A DNA stretch of 64,000 nucleotides, from contig CM032122.1 of assembly GCA_018894105.1 (NCBI GenBank), positions 36,921,404 to 36,985,403 on the forward strand, in the 5' to 3' direction. The translations under genes and the position numbers were made by a program. The notes beneath the pieces were generated by a model. That model saw only the letters and a program-made list of their open reading frames with translations. It was not told the DNA's origin and searched no databases. Numbering within the stretch: the first letter of the stretch is position 1; every line of letters starts with the position of its first letter. Shown piece after piece: positions 24,993 to 37,662 of this stretch. Origin of the DNA: Jacaranda mimosifolia (Eukaryota; Streptophyta; Magnoliopsida; Lamiales; Bignoniaceae).

Positions 24993-25708
24993 TAAAGAAA
25001 TTCTTTGTCACTTTCAATGATACTATTGTGTATTTAAAATTTTATCATTTGAGTTTCTTTTTCTTTTTTTACTGAAAATTAGAATCCGAAGATAGCTGTA
25101 ATCTCAGTCGGATAATTTTATAATGCATCAAGTGTACTGCTATCGAGCAACTATACTTGGATCATAGGACCAAAAAAAAAATTAAAAATCCGACGGCTTG
25201 AATGGAGGTAGTACTTGTCGATACCAACTATGGTCAGTGAACATTTCCACAATAAGAGATGAATAATCCAACAGCTTTTAGTTTTGCTTCATAGTGCATA
25301 TGTACTAGGATACTCAACATTCAACTTCATATTTACAGCCGAAATAAAAAGGAGCAGCCAAAACAAATGATCTATAATAAAGCACTAACTATTATAAACC
25401 GTATGACATCCTTAAAAGACAGTGTTTCTTCCAATACTTATAATTTGGTAGAGCTCAGACTTTACCTGCATTAATACCATTTTGTTGCGCGGTTTCTGCC
25501 GCAGCTACTGCCACCACCAGTCAGAACAAAAATACTACATGTAAGAGAACAAAGAACAAAAACAGGGGGAAGAAGAAAAGGACAAGAGTCCACCTAAAGT
25601 TGCTCAAAACAAGAAAAGAAAGAACACAAGTGCAAAAGATGGAATGAGGGAAGGATGGACTCAAAAGGCTGTAGCACGGCTTGTCAAGTCGTATTTCCCC
25701 AGCAAAAA

Positions 25709-28700
25709 TCAAATTTCAAGTTGTTCCAGGCATTTGACAGCAGTATCTTCATCCACATCGCACAAGGTGTTGCTCGCAGTCTCAGCCTCAGCCAAGAACT
25801 TCTTTGATGGTGCAGAAGTGGCTGACACAGACGGTTTATCTTCTTGTTTCGGGCCAGGTGGGGCAGCAAAAACAGGAACTGCCTGCCTTATGCATACTAG
25901 TGGGGCAACTTGCATGGGCTGGGGCTGCATCACTCGGGAAGAGCGTGCACTAGGCGGTGGAAGTGGTGGTGCAGAGAAAACCGGCACAGCTGTTCTTATT
26001 GTAACGGGTGGAGCAATCCCTTGGTAACATGGCCTGCATTGATTGATAGGAACGTAAGCAGCTGCCCCAACAGCAGGAAACCTCTGGGTATGCGTTGTCC
26101 GAACTTCTGGTGAAGTAGGTCGGGATGATGGCAGAGGCTGTGATAATATAGTGTGGATATCATTTATCATAGATGAAGGCTTGTTTCGATAAGCAGTTTT
26201 CTGGCAGAACAAAGGGAGCATTTTGGATGTGGACATTGCAGGCCGCTGTGGGCTTGAGGGGCGAGGGGTTGGAACTGGAAATTTCTTCTGAAATGGTAGG
26301 GAGGCGCTGTTTAAGTTAGTCATTTCCATCTTTGCTTTGAGACGGTAGTTCTGCAATGCCCTTGCTATTCTGATCTGTTCCTGCTCATCGTTGTTCTCAT
26401 GTTCTGATGAAGAACTTGCATCTTGATGTGCCACTGACCAAAACAAAAAACGAAACTATAAACATAAGTATCCAAACTTCACTGGGATTTGCAGTAGGGA
26501 GCAGAACACTTTGTTCATCAAATTGAAAGGATACTACAAAGTTAGGAAGGGAACCAAGCAGGCCTCATTTTGTTATATCATGGTCAAACAGATATGGCTA
26601 TTTTATTGATAAGAAAAAGATTTGGTGTGTTAGAAAGATCAGGGTAACAAAAAATTCTTGCCTTTGAAAAGTAAGCTCTTCTAAGCTGGTAGATGACCAT
26701 AGATATTGAGTTTCTAGAATGTAAATATGGTTCATTAACCAACATTAGCATTAACTCAACCAGAAGTGAAGAATGATGCTTAGGCGAAGTTGCTAGCAGG
26801 TTTGCCTATAGTTGCCTCTCGAAGTGTTAAAAATACCAGCTATGAACAAAGAGCTAGCCTTTTTATCCGAATTTAAGATATCTACACAATTTTTTCATCA
26901 ACAAAAATTTAATGGCTCAATGCATAAGATTAAGACAAACATGACTAGCGGTTGCAAAGATGAAACATAAATAACACACAAATAAGTAATAACTATGCTG
27001 AAGAAAGTTGAGAAAGCCACTCACGTTTTTTTAACGACAACCAAGCCGCCAGTGCAGCATTTTTCTCAGCTTGCTTTTTGTTCTTTGCAGGATCTCCCCT
27101 AAATGTGATCCCTGCCAATTCCACTGTCCCTGTAAAGACAGGTAGGTGTCCTAAACCAGACCTGAAAGTTGTATAATGCGGCAAAGGAGATCCAACTCTC
27201 TGTGCAATCTCCTGCAGCAGGTTTTTATAAACCCCCGTCTCATCCTGAAAATTAAAATTGTCAACAAACAGAAAGAAGAAAGTCTTAGCAACTTTTGAGA
27301 AACACAAATTTATATAATGATGTATAACCAAATCAGCTAAAACCTTACTGGAGATAAGTATTTCATAGGTTTTTAGTTCTTTTTCTGATTTTTAAAATCT
27401 CCAATATCCAATCAGACGACATGAACGGATGCAGGATTAATATAATAAATAGAACAGCTACTCTGGTTACAAGAAAATTATAGTTAGTCCATGGAAGTGG
27501 ACAGGCACATGCATGCTGCAGCACGCTGTGGCTAAGCACATTAAATTGAGGGAGACAATACTATAAATTGTACCCTTTGCTCTGAATTCATTTCCTGCAT
27601 TATCCAATATAATTTTCTTTTTTCATTTTTTTTCCCTGAAAAAAACAACCTAACAAGAAGCCAACACCTAAATATATTAACTTTAAATCTATACCTCTAA
27701 CTTGCTGAGTGGCCATTTCACCCAGTGGCATTAGGCGGGTTCAAACATAACAAATACCTGGTGTGCGTGTGTATAAAATAAAATAAAATAAGATAATTTT
27801 GTTTTTAAAAAAAATCCATTTATAACTTTGCATGTGGGCATGCAAGCATTTATGAAAGATACAATAGTCAACAAGTTTTATCATCCATCTTTATCATAGT
27901 CTCAAAATAACACAACTAACTAGGATTTAAATTAATTTAAACTCAAAAAGTACTTCCCCCACATGAGCAAGACTCCCAACAAGTCTAATTTGAAATCAAC
28001 CCCATTGTTATTTTATGAAATATTAGGTAACCATCCCCTGCATTTTCAAAGTATTCATACTTACTCAAACCTTCTTAAATGATACATTTACATTAAAAAA
28101 AATACTACAATAGAGAAAATTCACTGAATGGGTCTTCATCATGTATCACTTCAGCATAACTAATTCATAAAGAAATTAAATTTAAAATGATCCATACTTG
28201 CTAGCACTTTGACTGGTCCAACCTACATTTTATCCATTTTAATTATTATTAGTCATATTAAATATTATAAATTAAACCATTGAGCTTCTTTCTCATTTCA
28301 TCCTACCTTAACCACCAAGTCTTGAAAAAGAATTAATATTGGCTCTCAAAAGATATACTTAAAAATGAGGAAACCAAATGACAAAAATGTCCTCCGATTA
28401 ATGGAATTGATGAGGGAACAGTCCAAGAAGACCCAAAAACAGCTGTTAATGGAAGGAAAAGACAAGGGCATGCCCAGATTGATGGTTTCTGCACTAATAA
28501 TGGTCCCTTCCACCACCCTCCCTCCCTCCTTGAAACTTAAGGGGGCATTCTGGTCATTCCACATAGCGCCCATAAAACCAACTCGATCGGTCACCAGAAA
28601 GAAGAGCATCCCACTGCCGGTGAGTTTAACTCGTCAACTCGCTGGCGCATGTTAGCGCCCTTTCGCTTTTTTACGCGTACAGAATGGCGCAAGATAGCAC

Positions 28701-29169
28701 TCTTATCCATTTTAGAAGGACAAGAGAGGAATGGCAGGACACGAAGAATGCCCTCCAGAAATTGAATTTTGTAATCAGTTCCCAAAGTAACACCATTACG
28801 AGTATTTTAAATCATAAATAAAATGAATTAATGTAGATGTAAAAGGGAAAAATAGAAAAATAGAAAATATAGCAGCGGGGTTTGTGGGGGCGGGGGGGTG
28901 TATAGAAAGAAACAGGAACGTACTAGGATGCGGGCTGCGAGGGAATGGGAGGGGCCGCGGGAGGAGAGGGAGATGAGGGCGGCCTCGGCGGCTGAGTGCT
29001 CAGCCTGGCGGAGGGTGGAGCAGTAGTGGGGGCTGTCGAAGCTCTCCCCGTTGAAATTCACGATGGCCTTAAAGCGCGGTGCGTGGTCTGGACCCTCCCT
29101 TATGCACGTATACGACGGCAGGTTGAAGCAGCTCCTCTGCGCCAGCTCCTGAAGCTGGTTCTTGTACAT
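25709..29169 (-). CDS. DRB2: Double-stranded-RNA-binding protein, DRB2/3/5 type, 3 exons
   Basis: Exons are 29169-28924, 27244-27025 and 26433-25709 with GT-AG introns of 1679 and 591 bp. Joined they give 1191 bases, or 396 residues plus stop. The start codon opens MYKNQLQELAQRSCFNLPSY, which is the invariant beginning of this group. Two dsRNA-binding motifs occupy about 1-70 and 87-155. The second has the lysine-rich KNKKQAEKNAA helix that contacts RNA, while the first has RQAEHSAAEAA instead. The remaining 240 residues are proline-rich and probably disordered. They hold two copies of a module, APPVTIRTAVPVFSAPP (296-312) and APLVCIRQAVPVFAAPP (332-348), also known from Arabidopsis DRB2. DRB2 relatives modulate microRNA biogenesis and the mode of microRNA action. 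Whether this is the DRB2, DRB3 or DRB5 counterpart cannot be settled here; the symbol marks the group. Confidence 0.93.
26434..27024 (-). other. Intron 2 of the DRB gene
   Basis: The donor is GTGAGT after the codon fragment C and the acceptor is TTTTGGTCAG. The intron is phase 1 and splits a leucine codon (residue 156). Nothing else is recognisable in it. Confidence 0.85.
27245..28923 (-). other. Intron 1 of the DRB gene
   Basis: The donor is GTACGT right after residue L82 and the acceptor is TTTAATTTTCAG. It is phase 0 and divides the two dsRNA-binding motifs. A 96-codon plus-strand open frame at 28365-28655 lies here but has no known domain and I do not call it a gene. Confidence 0.85.
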
Positions 29170-31490
29170 CTCTCCCTCTCTCCCCCCCTCTCTCTAAATG
29201 CGTGCAAATGCGTTCCAGATTAAATCGGAGTGGGGTTTTCCAAAAGCGGATCGGGTAAGCGGGTATGGGTTTGCGATGATATGTTAACGAGAAATGTCCC
29301 GGATCATTTGTTGCTGAATGTTATTTGGGTGTTGAGTCTTTTCCTTTTTCTCTTTGGGGGAAGAAGGCCAATAATAGTGAAGAATTTTAAGAAATTTTCT
29401 GTCTACATATATATACTGATATATATGTATGTATATGTGGTGTATGTATATCTGGTGGGGAGTCAACTCTGGCTACATAAGGGTTAGAATGTGCATGGAA
29501 GTGAATGAGATTCTCTGCATTCTGTAATCTGCTGCGCCTTTTTTCTCTCTGTCCCTCATCTCTTTGATTTTCTCAATCTTCGCTTGTATTTTTGCCCGTC
29601 TCTTTCGCCACCATCAGTCAATCCATCCTTTTTCCTTTTTGTCTCAACCAGCACTTATAAACTATTTATTAAAAAAAATTGAAATTATTGATAATGAATT
29701 CTATTTTTTGATCAAAAATAATTTTTTTTTATGGTGATCTATAAAAGCGTTTGACGCTTTAAATTAAACTTTTATGAGTTATATAAATGCGATGAGTAGC
29801 ATTTCATTTCACTCAAGATCGTTCTTTATACTTAATCAAATTTAATAAATATTAATAAATTCGATCTCACGTAGAATATAAGAATCATAAATTAATAAGA
29901 AAAAAAATATGTAATTAGGTTAAAAAAATAAGGGATTATATAAAATTCGTAAAGAATGACATGTACAGGTGTTGATAGTTTTTATTTTGTCATTTATGAT
30001 TTTTTTAAATGATAATATTTTTATTTTGTCACAATATGATTCAAATAATGACAAAAGTTAATATTTTTAATTTTCATTATTGATAATCAGTGATATATTT
30101 ATGGTGATAATCCCGTGATACTAAGAATTATTACTATAATTTGTGACAATATTTCCGTTATTGCTAGGTTGTCACTATAAATGTATCACTAATTATCAAT
30201 CATAATATTTAAATATTATTATTATCACTATTTAATTTGTAAAATCCATTAAGATGACAAAACAATTTTTTTTGTCACTCAATACATATTAGTGACCACT
30301 TTCGCATTTTTGCTTATTATATCATTACTAATTTTCCTTTTTTCTTATAGTGAATGACTGAATCCCATAAATTTCTTAAGAACAATTGAGAATTTCAAAT
30401 ATTCAACTATATGACACATCTTTTTGACAAATGGTTTATTTTATCATTACCTCATAAATATTTATTATCAGCAATTATAGTAGTTTCCAATCAAAATTAG
30501 CAATCAATTGCAACCTACTATTACAATAGATAAAAGACTCACATATTGATGAGATTTTGAACGTAAGATTTCAACTTTATCACTTGAACTCGACCTCATT
30601 AAACATATTATGACATTTTAACCACAAACTATATAGTAAATCTTTAAATCAATTGTGTACATTTTTATATAGTCCTTTTATACGAGATAATAAAAATTTG
30701 AGTTAAGTCTCCAAATTTGTTTGATCATTGAGTCGCCATAATTTAATGGTATTATTTTTCAATCTTTACGTGTTTTAAATATTGATAAATTTTAAATACA
30801 CGTATTTTAATGTACATTCTAAGTGGGTCTTCCTCAAAACATTAAAATGCCATCCAAAGCTATAAAATCCAAAATTAGGTTAGGCCTTTTTGGTCCCAGA
30901 ATTACATTTACCACTAGTCGTGGAGTCATGATGAGGCATGGAAAGCAGCACTACTTCACCGCAGAATCTTTGATTTTCGAGGTTGGTTTTCCATTTACAA
31001 AAGTAAATTACGTTAATTTAATTTTGGGAGGGGCAGTAAAGTAAAAGTACGGTGGAACTAATAATCAATGTACCCAATAACAACCTCAGTGGGGAACAAC
31101 TTTAATTATCTCTGCATTTAATCAAGTTTGACCCTCGAATGCCCTAAAATGCCCCTGAAAACATTAATAGAAATCAACATTCATAGAGAGGGAAACAAAA
31201 TTAGATCAAAGAAGTTTAGAAGTCTTAAAGAAAATTTAGATAAATTTCTTATTTTTTTTGGTTAAATGATCTGCGATATAGTTGTTCATGCTATAGCGAA
31301 GACGTCTGATTTTTTGTTAGATTTTGGGGTTTGGATTAATAATCCCTCAACTTTATTGTTGAAGCTATTTGGAATGATCGCTATTAATAAAATTTACATT
31401 TTTATTTCAAAAAAATAAAGAAAAAAAATGAAGGAGGTGAGGTGATCTGAACAGATAATATCACAAACCGGTATTTTGCTTCTAATGGTA
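29170..31490. other. Upstream region of DRB and intergenic DNA
   Basis: On the minus strand, AG/CT-rich leader sequence lies directly before the start codon (CTCTCCCTCTCTCC on the plus strand at about 29170-29190). A partial CACTA-like relic lies at about 29985-30352. A GC-richer unique stretch at 30830-31080 lacks gene structure. From 31255 to 31415 there is text that resembles a LINE 3' end, with TTAATAAAATTTACAT before an A-rich tail. Confidence 0.4.
29985..30352. mobile_element. Truncated CACTA-like relic, related to 48.3 kb
   Basis: This stretch shares GTCATTAATAAT-, TTATCACTATAATTTGTGACAATATTTC- and ATTAAGATGACAAAAC-like blocks with the CACTA-type element at 48306-48873. The right end TTTTTCTTATAGTG is an inverted CACTA terminus. 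No left terminus is visible, so the copy appears truncated. Confidence 0.5.
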
Positions 31491-31493
31491 TTG

Positions 31494-31838
31494 AGGATGT
31501 TTGGCTAAATTTATTTAAATTATTTTATAAAATATTTTTAAAATTTATGAGTTGGGATATTTTATTTAATTTTCAGACATTCATAAAATAAGACTATAGA
31601 ATTTGTAAGATATTAATGATGGCTTCTATTATCCATATGATTAAAATCAAGATGCTTATTAGATCTTAGTACGTGTTTATATTTTTTAAGGAATTTTTAA
31701 ACTTTTCTTTATTTAATACCTTCATACATTATATTAATTTGAGGAAAAAAAATTATTAGTTTTTACATACTTTATAAAAATAATAAAAAATTTGAATAAA
31801 ATGTTCTAAAAAATTTATAGGATCCAACAAACACTTTC
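31494..31838. mobile_element. MITE, GAGNGTGTTTGG family, copy 1
   Basis: The left end AGGATGTTTGGCTAAATTT and the right end CAACAAACACTTTC are imperfect inverted repeats. TTG flanks both sides (31491-31493 and 31839-31841). The 345-bp interior is AT-rich with runs of TTTTATAAAATAT. Other members are at 34.2-35.3 and 40.1-40.6 kb. Confidence 0.6.
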
Positions 31839-32087
31839 TTGATACAACCAACAACGCATTTAAGAGTTTTTGAAAGGTCCTATTTGATTTACTACGTTAA
31901 CTTTTCCTTTGTCCAATAAATCCCAAATGATTCCTAAAAATTGTCTGAAATTGCAACTTTTAATGTCCACTTTGACCTTTAAAGGCACTGTGGAAAAAAG
32001 GGCACTGGAGAAAGGGAAAGGCAATCAATCCTACTTCCAACACCCATACCTCCGTTTTGCCTCCCGGTCTTGCTCCATGGACATAAG

Positions 32088-32450
32088 TAGTGATGTAAAT
32101 AAGTTAAGTTAAAAAAAATGTATAAGCTCGAACTCCCAAAATATTAAGTTTGAGCTCGAGTTCGATGAGCATTCTCCTAAAAACTCGAGATGGGGCTTGA
32201 GTCTAGTATTTTGAGTTCGAGCTTAAGCTCAATAAAATTTAATTATTAATATATAATAATTATTTAATGTTATGTATAAAATATTTAAAAATAAAAAAAT
32301 AAATTATTAATATATAACAATTATTTAATTTATATATAAAAGTATTTAAAAATAGAAAAAAACTCGTGAGCATGCTCGCAAACTTTTGAACAAGTAAATC
32401 AAGGCTCGAGCTTGAGCTCGTGAGCTAGCTCAATTCATCTTACACCCCTA
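32088..32450. mobile_element. hAT-like short element (TAGNGGTGTAA ends, GAGCTCGAG-rich)
   Basis: The left end is TAGTGATGTAAATAAGTT and the right end TCATCTTACACCCCTA. The 8-bp flanks GACATAAG (32080-32087) and GGCATAGG (32451-32458) match at 6 of 8 positions, an aged hAT-type duplication. Inner ends are rich in GAGCTCGAG-type words, as in the partial element at 62991-63235. Confidence 0.62.
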
Positions 32451-32458
32451 GGCATAGG

Positions 32459-33275
32459 CCTTGATTGGTTGTGTTTTCATTCTTATTTTCTGTTTTAAGT
32501 GATTTTTAATGTATTTTTATTTTATTGTTATTTTGTATGTAAGAATGAGATTGTGATTGAATTAATAAGAAAAAAAAAAGTTGGATTGAAAATAATATCT
32601 TAATATGATTAATTAAATCTTCTATTATAATTATTCTTTAATTTTCTTATATTTTATTAATTAAATTAGGTTGGAATATAAATTATTATTAAATTTAGAA
32701 TAGGACCTATTTATCTCAAAATAATAGAAAAATAAATTATTATTTAATTATTTAGTAAATTTTAATTATTCTAATAAGAAGGTGTTTTAGCTTTGAAATT
32801 AATAGGTATATATATGAGAATTACAGAAACGTAATATTTTTACTGAAAATAAACTTAAACAATCATTATTCCTTATTTTGATATAGTATAAATATAAAAA
32901 TGACCACTATAAAGCACAAATAATCCGACTGTATTCTCCTACCAAACAACAAAAAGCATCCATTTTGCGCTTCGATTATTCAAATCAGGAAGCAAATAAA
33001 TCAAATTTTAAATTTGACCAACTTGTAAAATTAACTGAAGCTCAAGCTTGAGCTACTTAATTAAAAATATATACAAACTAATCTTTTAAATTGCATTCGA
33101 TGTTATTATTATTATTATTATTTGATTGTTGTACTGCTCTTTCATTTTTGTTTGTTTTAATATAAAATTTAATAATAATAAATTAATTAATTAATATTAT
33201 CACAATTTAATTTTCACAAATACTTTTCCAGATTTACTTCGGTGGAACTGCCTCCTCCTTAGAACCTTACAGGCT
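32459..33275. other. AT-rich intergenic DNA
   Basis: No gene is visible. The first 150 bases contain GATTGGTTGTGTTTTCATTC, similar to the ends of the Tourist-like families here, so an eroded MITE may start there. Confidence 0.35.
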
Positions 33276-33490
33276 ACAGCTCATTTGGTTTTATTTCCAA
33301 AGGCATTTTCAATTTTCATACATTTTTAAAAGTTGGAAAGTTAGTTATAAAATAAAAATAGAAATTGAGATGTATGTGAATGAAATGTTGGAAAGTAATA
33401 ATTAAAATATGTTATAGAATTGAAAATTAGATTAATTTATATTCTTTTTATGTTTATAAAGATTTATTTTTTAAAAATATATGTATATTT
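33276..33490. mobile_element. Truncated Tourist-like MITE
   Basis: It starts with CTCATTTGGTTTTATTTCC and continues with AAAGTTGGAAAGTTAGTTAT, the same arrangement as the element at 60180-60601 and, inverted, at 17261-17656. The distal half is missing; sequence after about 33490 is unrelated. Confidence 0.5.
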
Positions 33491-34568
33491 GGTCAGGAAC
33501 GTAAGTCGATCAGAAACAGAACAGGGTTATAAAATGATATTACTATTGGACAAATTGGCTACCAGGTGAGTTATGTGGATATGGGCTTCGGGGAGATCAA
33601 GTCAGGATTTGGATTTTGTGACCTTTTACATATGTGGGTGGGCCTTTGGCCCGAATACTATTTGGGTTCGAATATCTGAAGATGGATTTGGGTAGAATCG
33701 TGACCTGATCCAATTTGGATTTGGATGCTATTGATGTTGAATTTGCAAATATACTCTGAAAAATTGAAGAGAAATTACGATTGAATTATTGCCCTAAACG
33801 TACTTATACACCTTAATTAGTTCCCTATAGTTTCAAATTTTTCATTTTAAAATTTCTGGAAGAACAGCAGCATAATAATCATAATGTTGTGAGAAGATAA
33901 AAGTATGCTTTACTGTTTTTAGGCTCATAGTACTTGTTTTGGACTTGAAGTCTGTTAGTAGGTTTTGAATAGAATACATGGGCAAATAGCATTGTGGTTT
34001 TGAAGAAAAATGTATCGTGCTGTGTATTTATAAGTATGAGCATTAAAAATTAGGTATTGTGTAACAGGATATATTTTTTAAATGTTTTTGATCTGTTATA
34101 AACTCTGATGGGCTTAATTAAACACAAATAAATTATTGAGGTTTGTTAGTAGAGAAATTTTCAATCCATTATTCAACAGGAATTTTATTCCAATCTCTGT
34201 TTGTTCTGGTCCTTTTCATGTAGTGGATTATGCACAGCTGAAAGAGGGTGTTTGCTAAATTTATTTAAAATATCTCATAAGCTTCTACATTTTATAAGAT
34301 ATTAGAACTTTTTTTAAAAGTAAGTTATTAAAGTATTTGGTAAAATAAAATCTTTGAGGTTATAAGATGTTATTAATAACAATTTTGTAATTAACATAAT
34401 CAAAATTAAGCTACCTTGTTGAAATCTTCAAAAAATGTTAGGAATTCTTTATTTTTTAAAAAAGAGCTTATAAACTCCTAATATTTTATTTTAAAAGTTT
34501 ATAAGCTATTTTTTTAAAAAAATTACCAAATACTTTTTACCATTTTATAAGCTCTTGAACATTTTACA

Positions 34569-35296
34569 TAGGGATGACAATGGGTCGGATCTAGAGCGGT
34601 TTTGGCAAAACCCATTACCCACTCCATCAAGATTTTTATGGACCCCACGTCCCCACCCCACCCGTCCCCTAACCCTTATTCAGTAGGTTGGATTCGTTAG
34701 ACCTATTTAAATATTTAAAAAAAATTAAAAATATTTCTTTTAAAAAAATAACATTTCCATAACTTCATAATATGCGAAAATAATATTATTAACAAAAAAA
34801 CGTATAATTTAAATAATTATATATGCATGTTGTCTTCAAAAAATGATAAACTGCAAGTATTATTATTACATATTGAATGCATAAGCGATTTATTATATGT
34901 AACCCTTATTCAGTAGGTTGGATTCGTTAGACCTATTTAAATATTTAAAAAAAAATTAAAAATATTTCTTTTAAAAAAATAACATTTCCATAACTTCATA
35001 ATATGCGAAAATAATATTATTAACAAAAAAATATATTATTTAAATAATTATATATGCATGTTTTGGTCTTCAAAAAATGATAAACTGCAAGTATTATTAT
35101 TACTTATATATACATATTGAATGCATAAGCTATTTATTATGACAGTATTATTATCTTTATATAGAACATATATGTAATATTTATATTTTTTCATATATAT
35201 ATATGAATACAACACCACATAATATATATATATAATAAAATTAATATATATTTTCTAGTGGGCCGAGTTTGGGGGTGTTCGGGCTTGCCATCCATA
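34569..35296. mobile_element. hAT-like element nested inside a MITE
   Basis: The left end is TAGGGATGACAATGGGTCGG and the right end GGGCTTGCCATCCATA. The flanks ATTTTACA (34561-34568) and ATATTATA (35297-35304) match at 6 of 8 positions. Without the element and one duplicate, the two MITE halves join as in the intact relative at 40.5 kb, which supports the boundaries. The element has a 230-bp internal tandem duplication and no coding capacity. It is related to 16048-16593 in the opposite orientation. Confidence 0.7.
34671..35130. repeat. 230-bp tandem duplication inside the nested hAT-like element
   Basis: AACCCTTATTCAGTAGGTTG begins at 34671 and again at 34901. Similarity continues through the whole unit with few changes and a small insertion in the second copy. 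It is a recent duplication private to this element. Confidence 0.85.
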
Positions 35297-35345
35297 ATAT
35301 TATAAGATATTTTGAAAAACTTATAAGCTTACCCAAACACTCTCT

Positions 35346-36365
35346 AAATTAAGAAACATATGTCATTACTTTATTTTTAACTTCTTTTTGGCACTTCTTT
35401 TATCTTACCTCAGCACACGCAGCAGGAGTCACACATATGCGAGCCAGTCTCCGAGACGGCCCTTGGGAGGTCTAAGAGTTGTTTTATTTTTAGCTAAGAA
35501 TTTGAAATTTTGATCGAATTATTTGAAATTATGGATTTTAATGTTAGATGGTGATTGATGGGAAGGATAAAAAGTTCTAAAAGAATTGAAAAAAACCTTA
35601 GTTTTTGTTTATAATCATGAAAAATAATAATAATAAAAAAAAAGTGTTCGAGAAGGTTAAAAAAATTTTGATTCAAAAAATTATGTAATTTAGCTAAAAA
35701 AAAAAACCTATAATATAATCAAAGAAGTAGTTGAATATTGAATCTAAAAGAACAACTAAAAAAAAAGGATAAAAATTTATATCATCTCGCCACGAAAAAA
35801 TATGTGTATATATATAAATTGTCTCATTACTTTTATCGAACAAAATTATGATCATTTTTAAGCTCCAGCAACAACAAATCATATAAAAGTTTGGACTTTT
35901 ATAGGTCCAAATATTAATAAAAACACCTGTTTTTTATTATATTAAGTGAATTTGACATCTGCAGTAAATATTGGAAAAATAACTCCAAATAAATGCTAAA
36001 ATTGTAAAATCCAAAACAATAAAAAAATGTAATAAATTCATTATTGAAAATAAAAATTCATAGGTCCCAAATCCTTGGACCCAACCCTTATCATTCGACG
36101 CAGATTATGTTCTATGGGGGACATACCTTATCCATAATCCAGTGATTTTAATCACAAAAAATAATGTTGTCAAATAATGGCGTGTCTTGATTTGTTTATC
36201 TGATTAATAATAAGCAAAAGAGCTTCCCTCTCATTGCCCAAACTTATAAATAATTTCTCACTTAATCTTCTTCTAAGTGAAGTTCCAATTTATCCAAACT
36301 GCAATAGTTACCTAACTTCTATTATTATATCATGTGTCATCTTTATCCTCGTTTTATGATTTCTT
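35346..36365. other. AT-rich intergenic DNA, no gene seen
   Basis: Long A-runs with minus-strand low-complexity open frames only. I see no element ends I can support. Confidence 0.4.
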
Positions 36366-36720
36366 GGGCCTGTTTGTTTTCATTTTCAAATCCTGTTGCC
36401 GTTTTCACATATTTGCTATTTGAAAATAAAAACACATCACTTTTATATATTTTGACTCAATATATTTTTATTTATATTTTCAAAACATATTCTCCAATAA
36501 CTTATATATTTTCTCTCTCTATTATCATTATTTCTATTTTTCTCCATCTACAACCTACTAAACCCAACATAATCATTACTTTTCTAATAATATATCCCAA
36601 TATAAACTTATTTTTAACATATTTTCACTAATTATTTTTAACATATTTTCACTAACTACCTTTTCAAATTTAAAAAATGATAGACATAAAAAATAAAAAT
36701 AAGAATAAAACCAAACGGGC
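36366..36720. mobile_element. Tourist-like MITE (GGGCCTGTTTG ends)
   Basis: The left end is GGGCCTGTTTGTTTTCATTT and the right end AAGAATAAAACCAAACGGGC, inverted repeats. The interior is shared with 55378-55670 and, inverted and diverged, with 15185-15457. The 99-codon plus-strand open frame over it is transposon read-through. A clear target duplication is missing. Confidence 0.65.
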
Positions 36721-37042
36721 ATATATCTTCGATGCCTTTCGTTCTCAAATTGAATGGATATGATCATTGATTTATTAATTAAACATGACTAATGCTATCA
36801 CTTCCAGCTAAACTTGGTCCACATCCACATGATACACAGTCCATGTACAACTATGCTGGGATGTGACTGTGTTGATTGTGAAATTCTTTTTTAGAAAGCA
36901 TTAGTTTCATGATTAGTTGAGAGATGTGGTGCGTAAAATAACATATATATATATATATTTTAATAATTAATTTAAATTTCGTATTTATATTCAAATTATT
37001 TCAAATTCAACTCTCAATATAAATATATAATCAATTTACTTG

Positions 37043-37459
37043 GGGAATGTTTGTTATGAGGAAACATAATCAAACATATCCTAATTTTTCTTTAAAAACA
37101 CACACAAAAAAAATCCCAAAATACTCTCTACTATCCTTTATTATCCCCAAAACTTTTTTCATTTTTCAATATATACATACAGATATTATATATATATTAT
37201 TATTATTCTAACAATAAAAAAATCACTCAATTCTATTTTCACAAAAAAAAAATTCAATAAAAAAACATTGATTTGAGTGGTACAATTAAAAAAAAAAAAA
37301 AAACTTTCTGCAAAACATAAACAAGCACACCAAAATTTTTCAAAATTAATTTTTAATTATTCCCCAAAATATAATAAAAAATCAACTACATTTCTCAGCA
37401 CAACTTTCACATTCTCCTAAAATACATAATAAAATCATATAATGTAACCAAACATTCCC
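37043..37459. mobile_element. Tourist-like MITE (TGTTTGGTTATGTTT family), copy C
   Basis: The left end is GGGAATGTTTGTTATGAGG and the right end AATGTAACCAAACATTCCC. TTG flanks both sides (37040-37042 and 37460-37462). The interior matches copies A and B, for example the AAAAACATTGATTTGAGTGG block. Confidence 0.7.
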
Positions 37460-37662
37460 TTGATGTTTTGATATTTATTTTATTAATCAAATATCATGTT
37501 GATGGGTTCTAGCTAATCAAATAACGTCTTATAATTTAATTACGGACAACATTAAACCAAATTACACATATAGCACGAAATCTCAATTCAATTAAATAAT
37601 TATTTCTTTTCTGTATTATGTATATTGATAAGATATTATATCAAGATGTTCAAGTAAATTGT

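Larger units (their letters stand above)
34244..35344. mobile_element. MITE of the GAGNGTGTTTGG family, split by a nested hAT-like element
   Basis: The left part 34244-34568 begins GAGGGTGTTTGCTAAATTT and the right part 35297-35344 ends TTATAAGCTTACCCAAACAC followed by TCTC. Together they form one member of the family also seen at 40142-40556. The interruption is the element at 34569-35296. Nesting shows that the MITE inserted first. Confidence 0.7.

Noticed and set aside
28365..28655. 96-codon open frame within DRB intron 1, plus strand
   Set aside because: It has no recognisable domain or promoter; its composition and position fit a chance frame or old repeat.
36332..36631. 99-codon plus-strand frame
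   Set aside because: It reads through a MITE whose copies at 15.2 and 55.4 kb give similar but broken frames.
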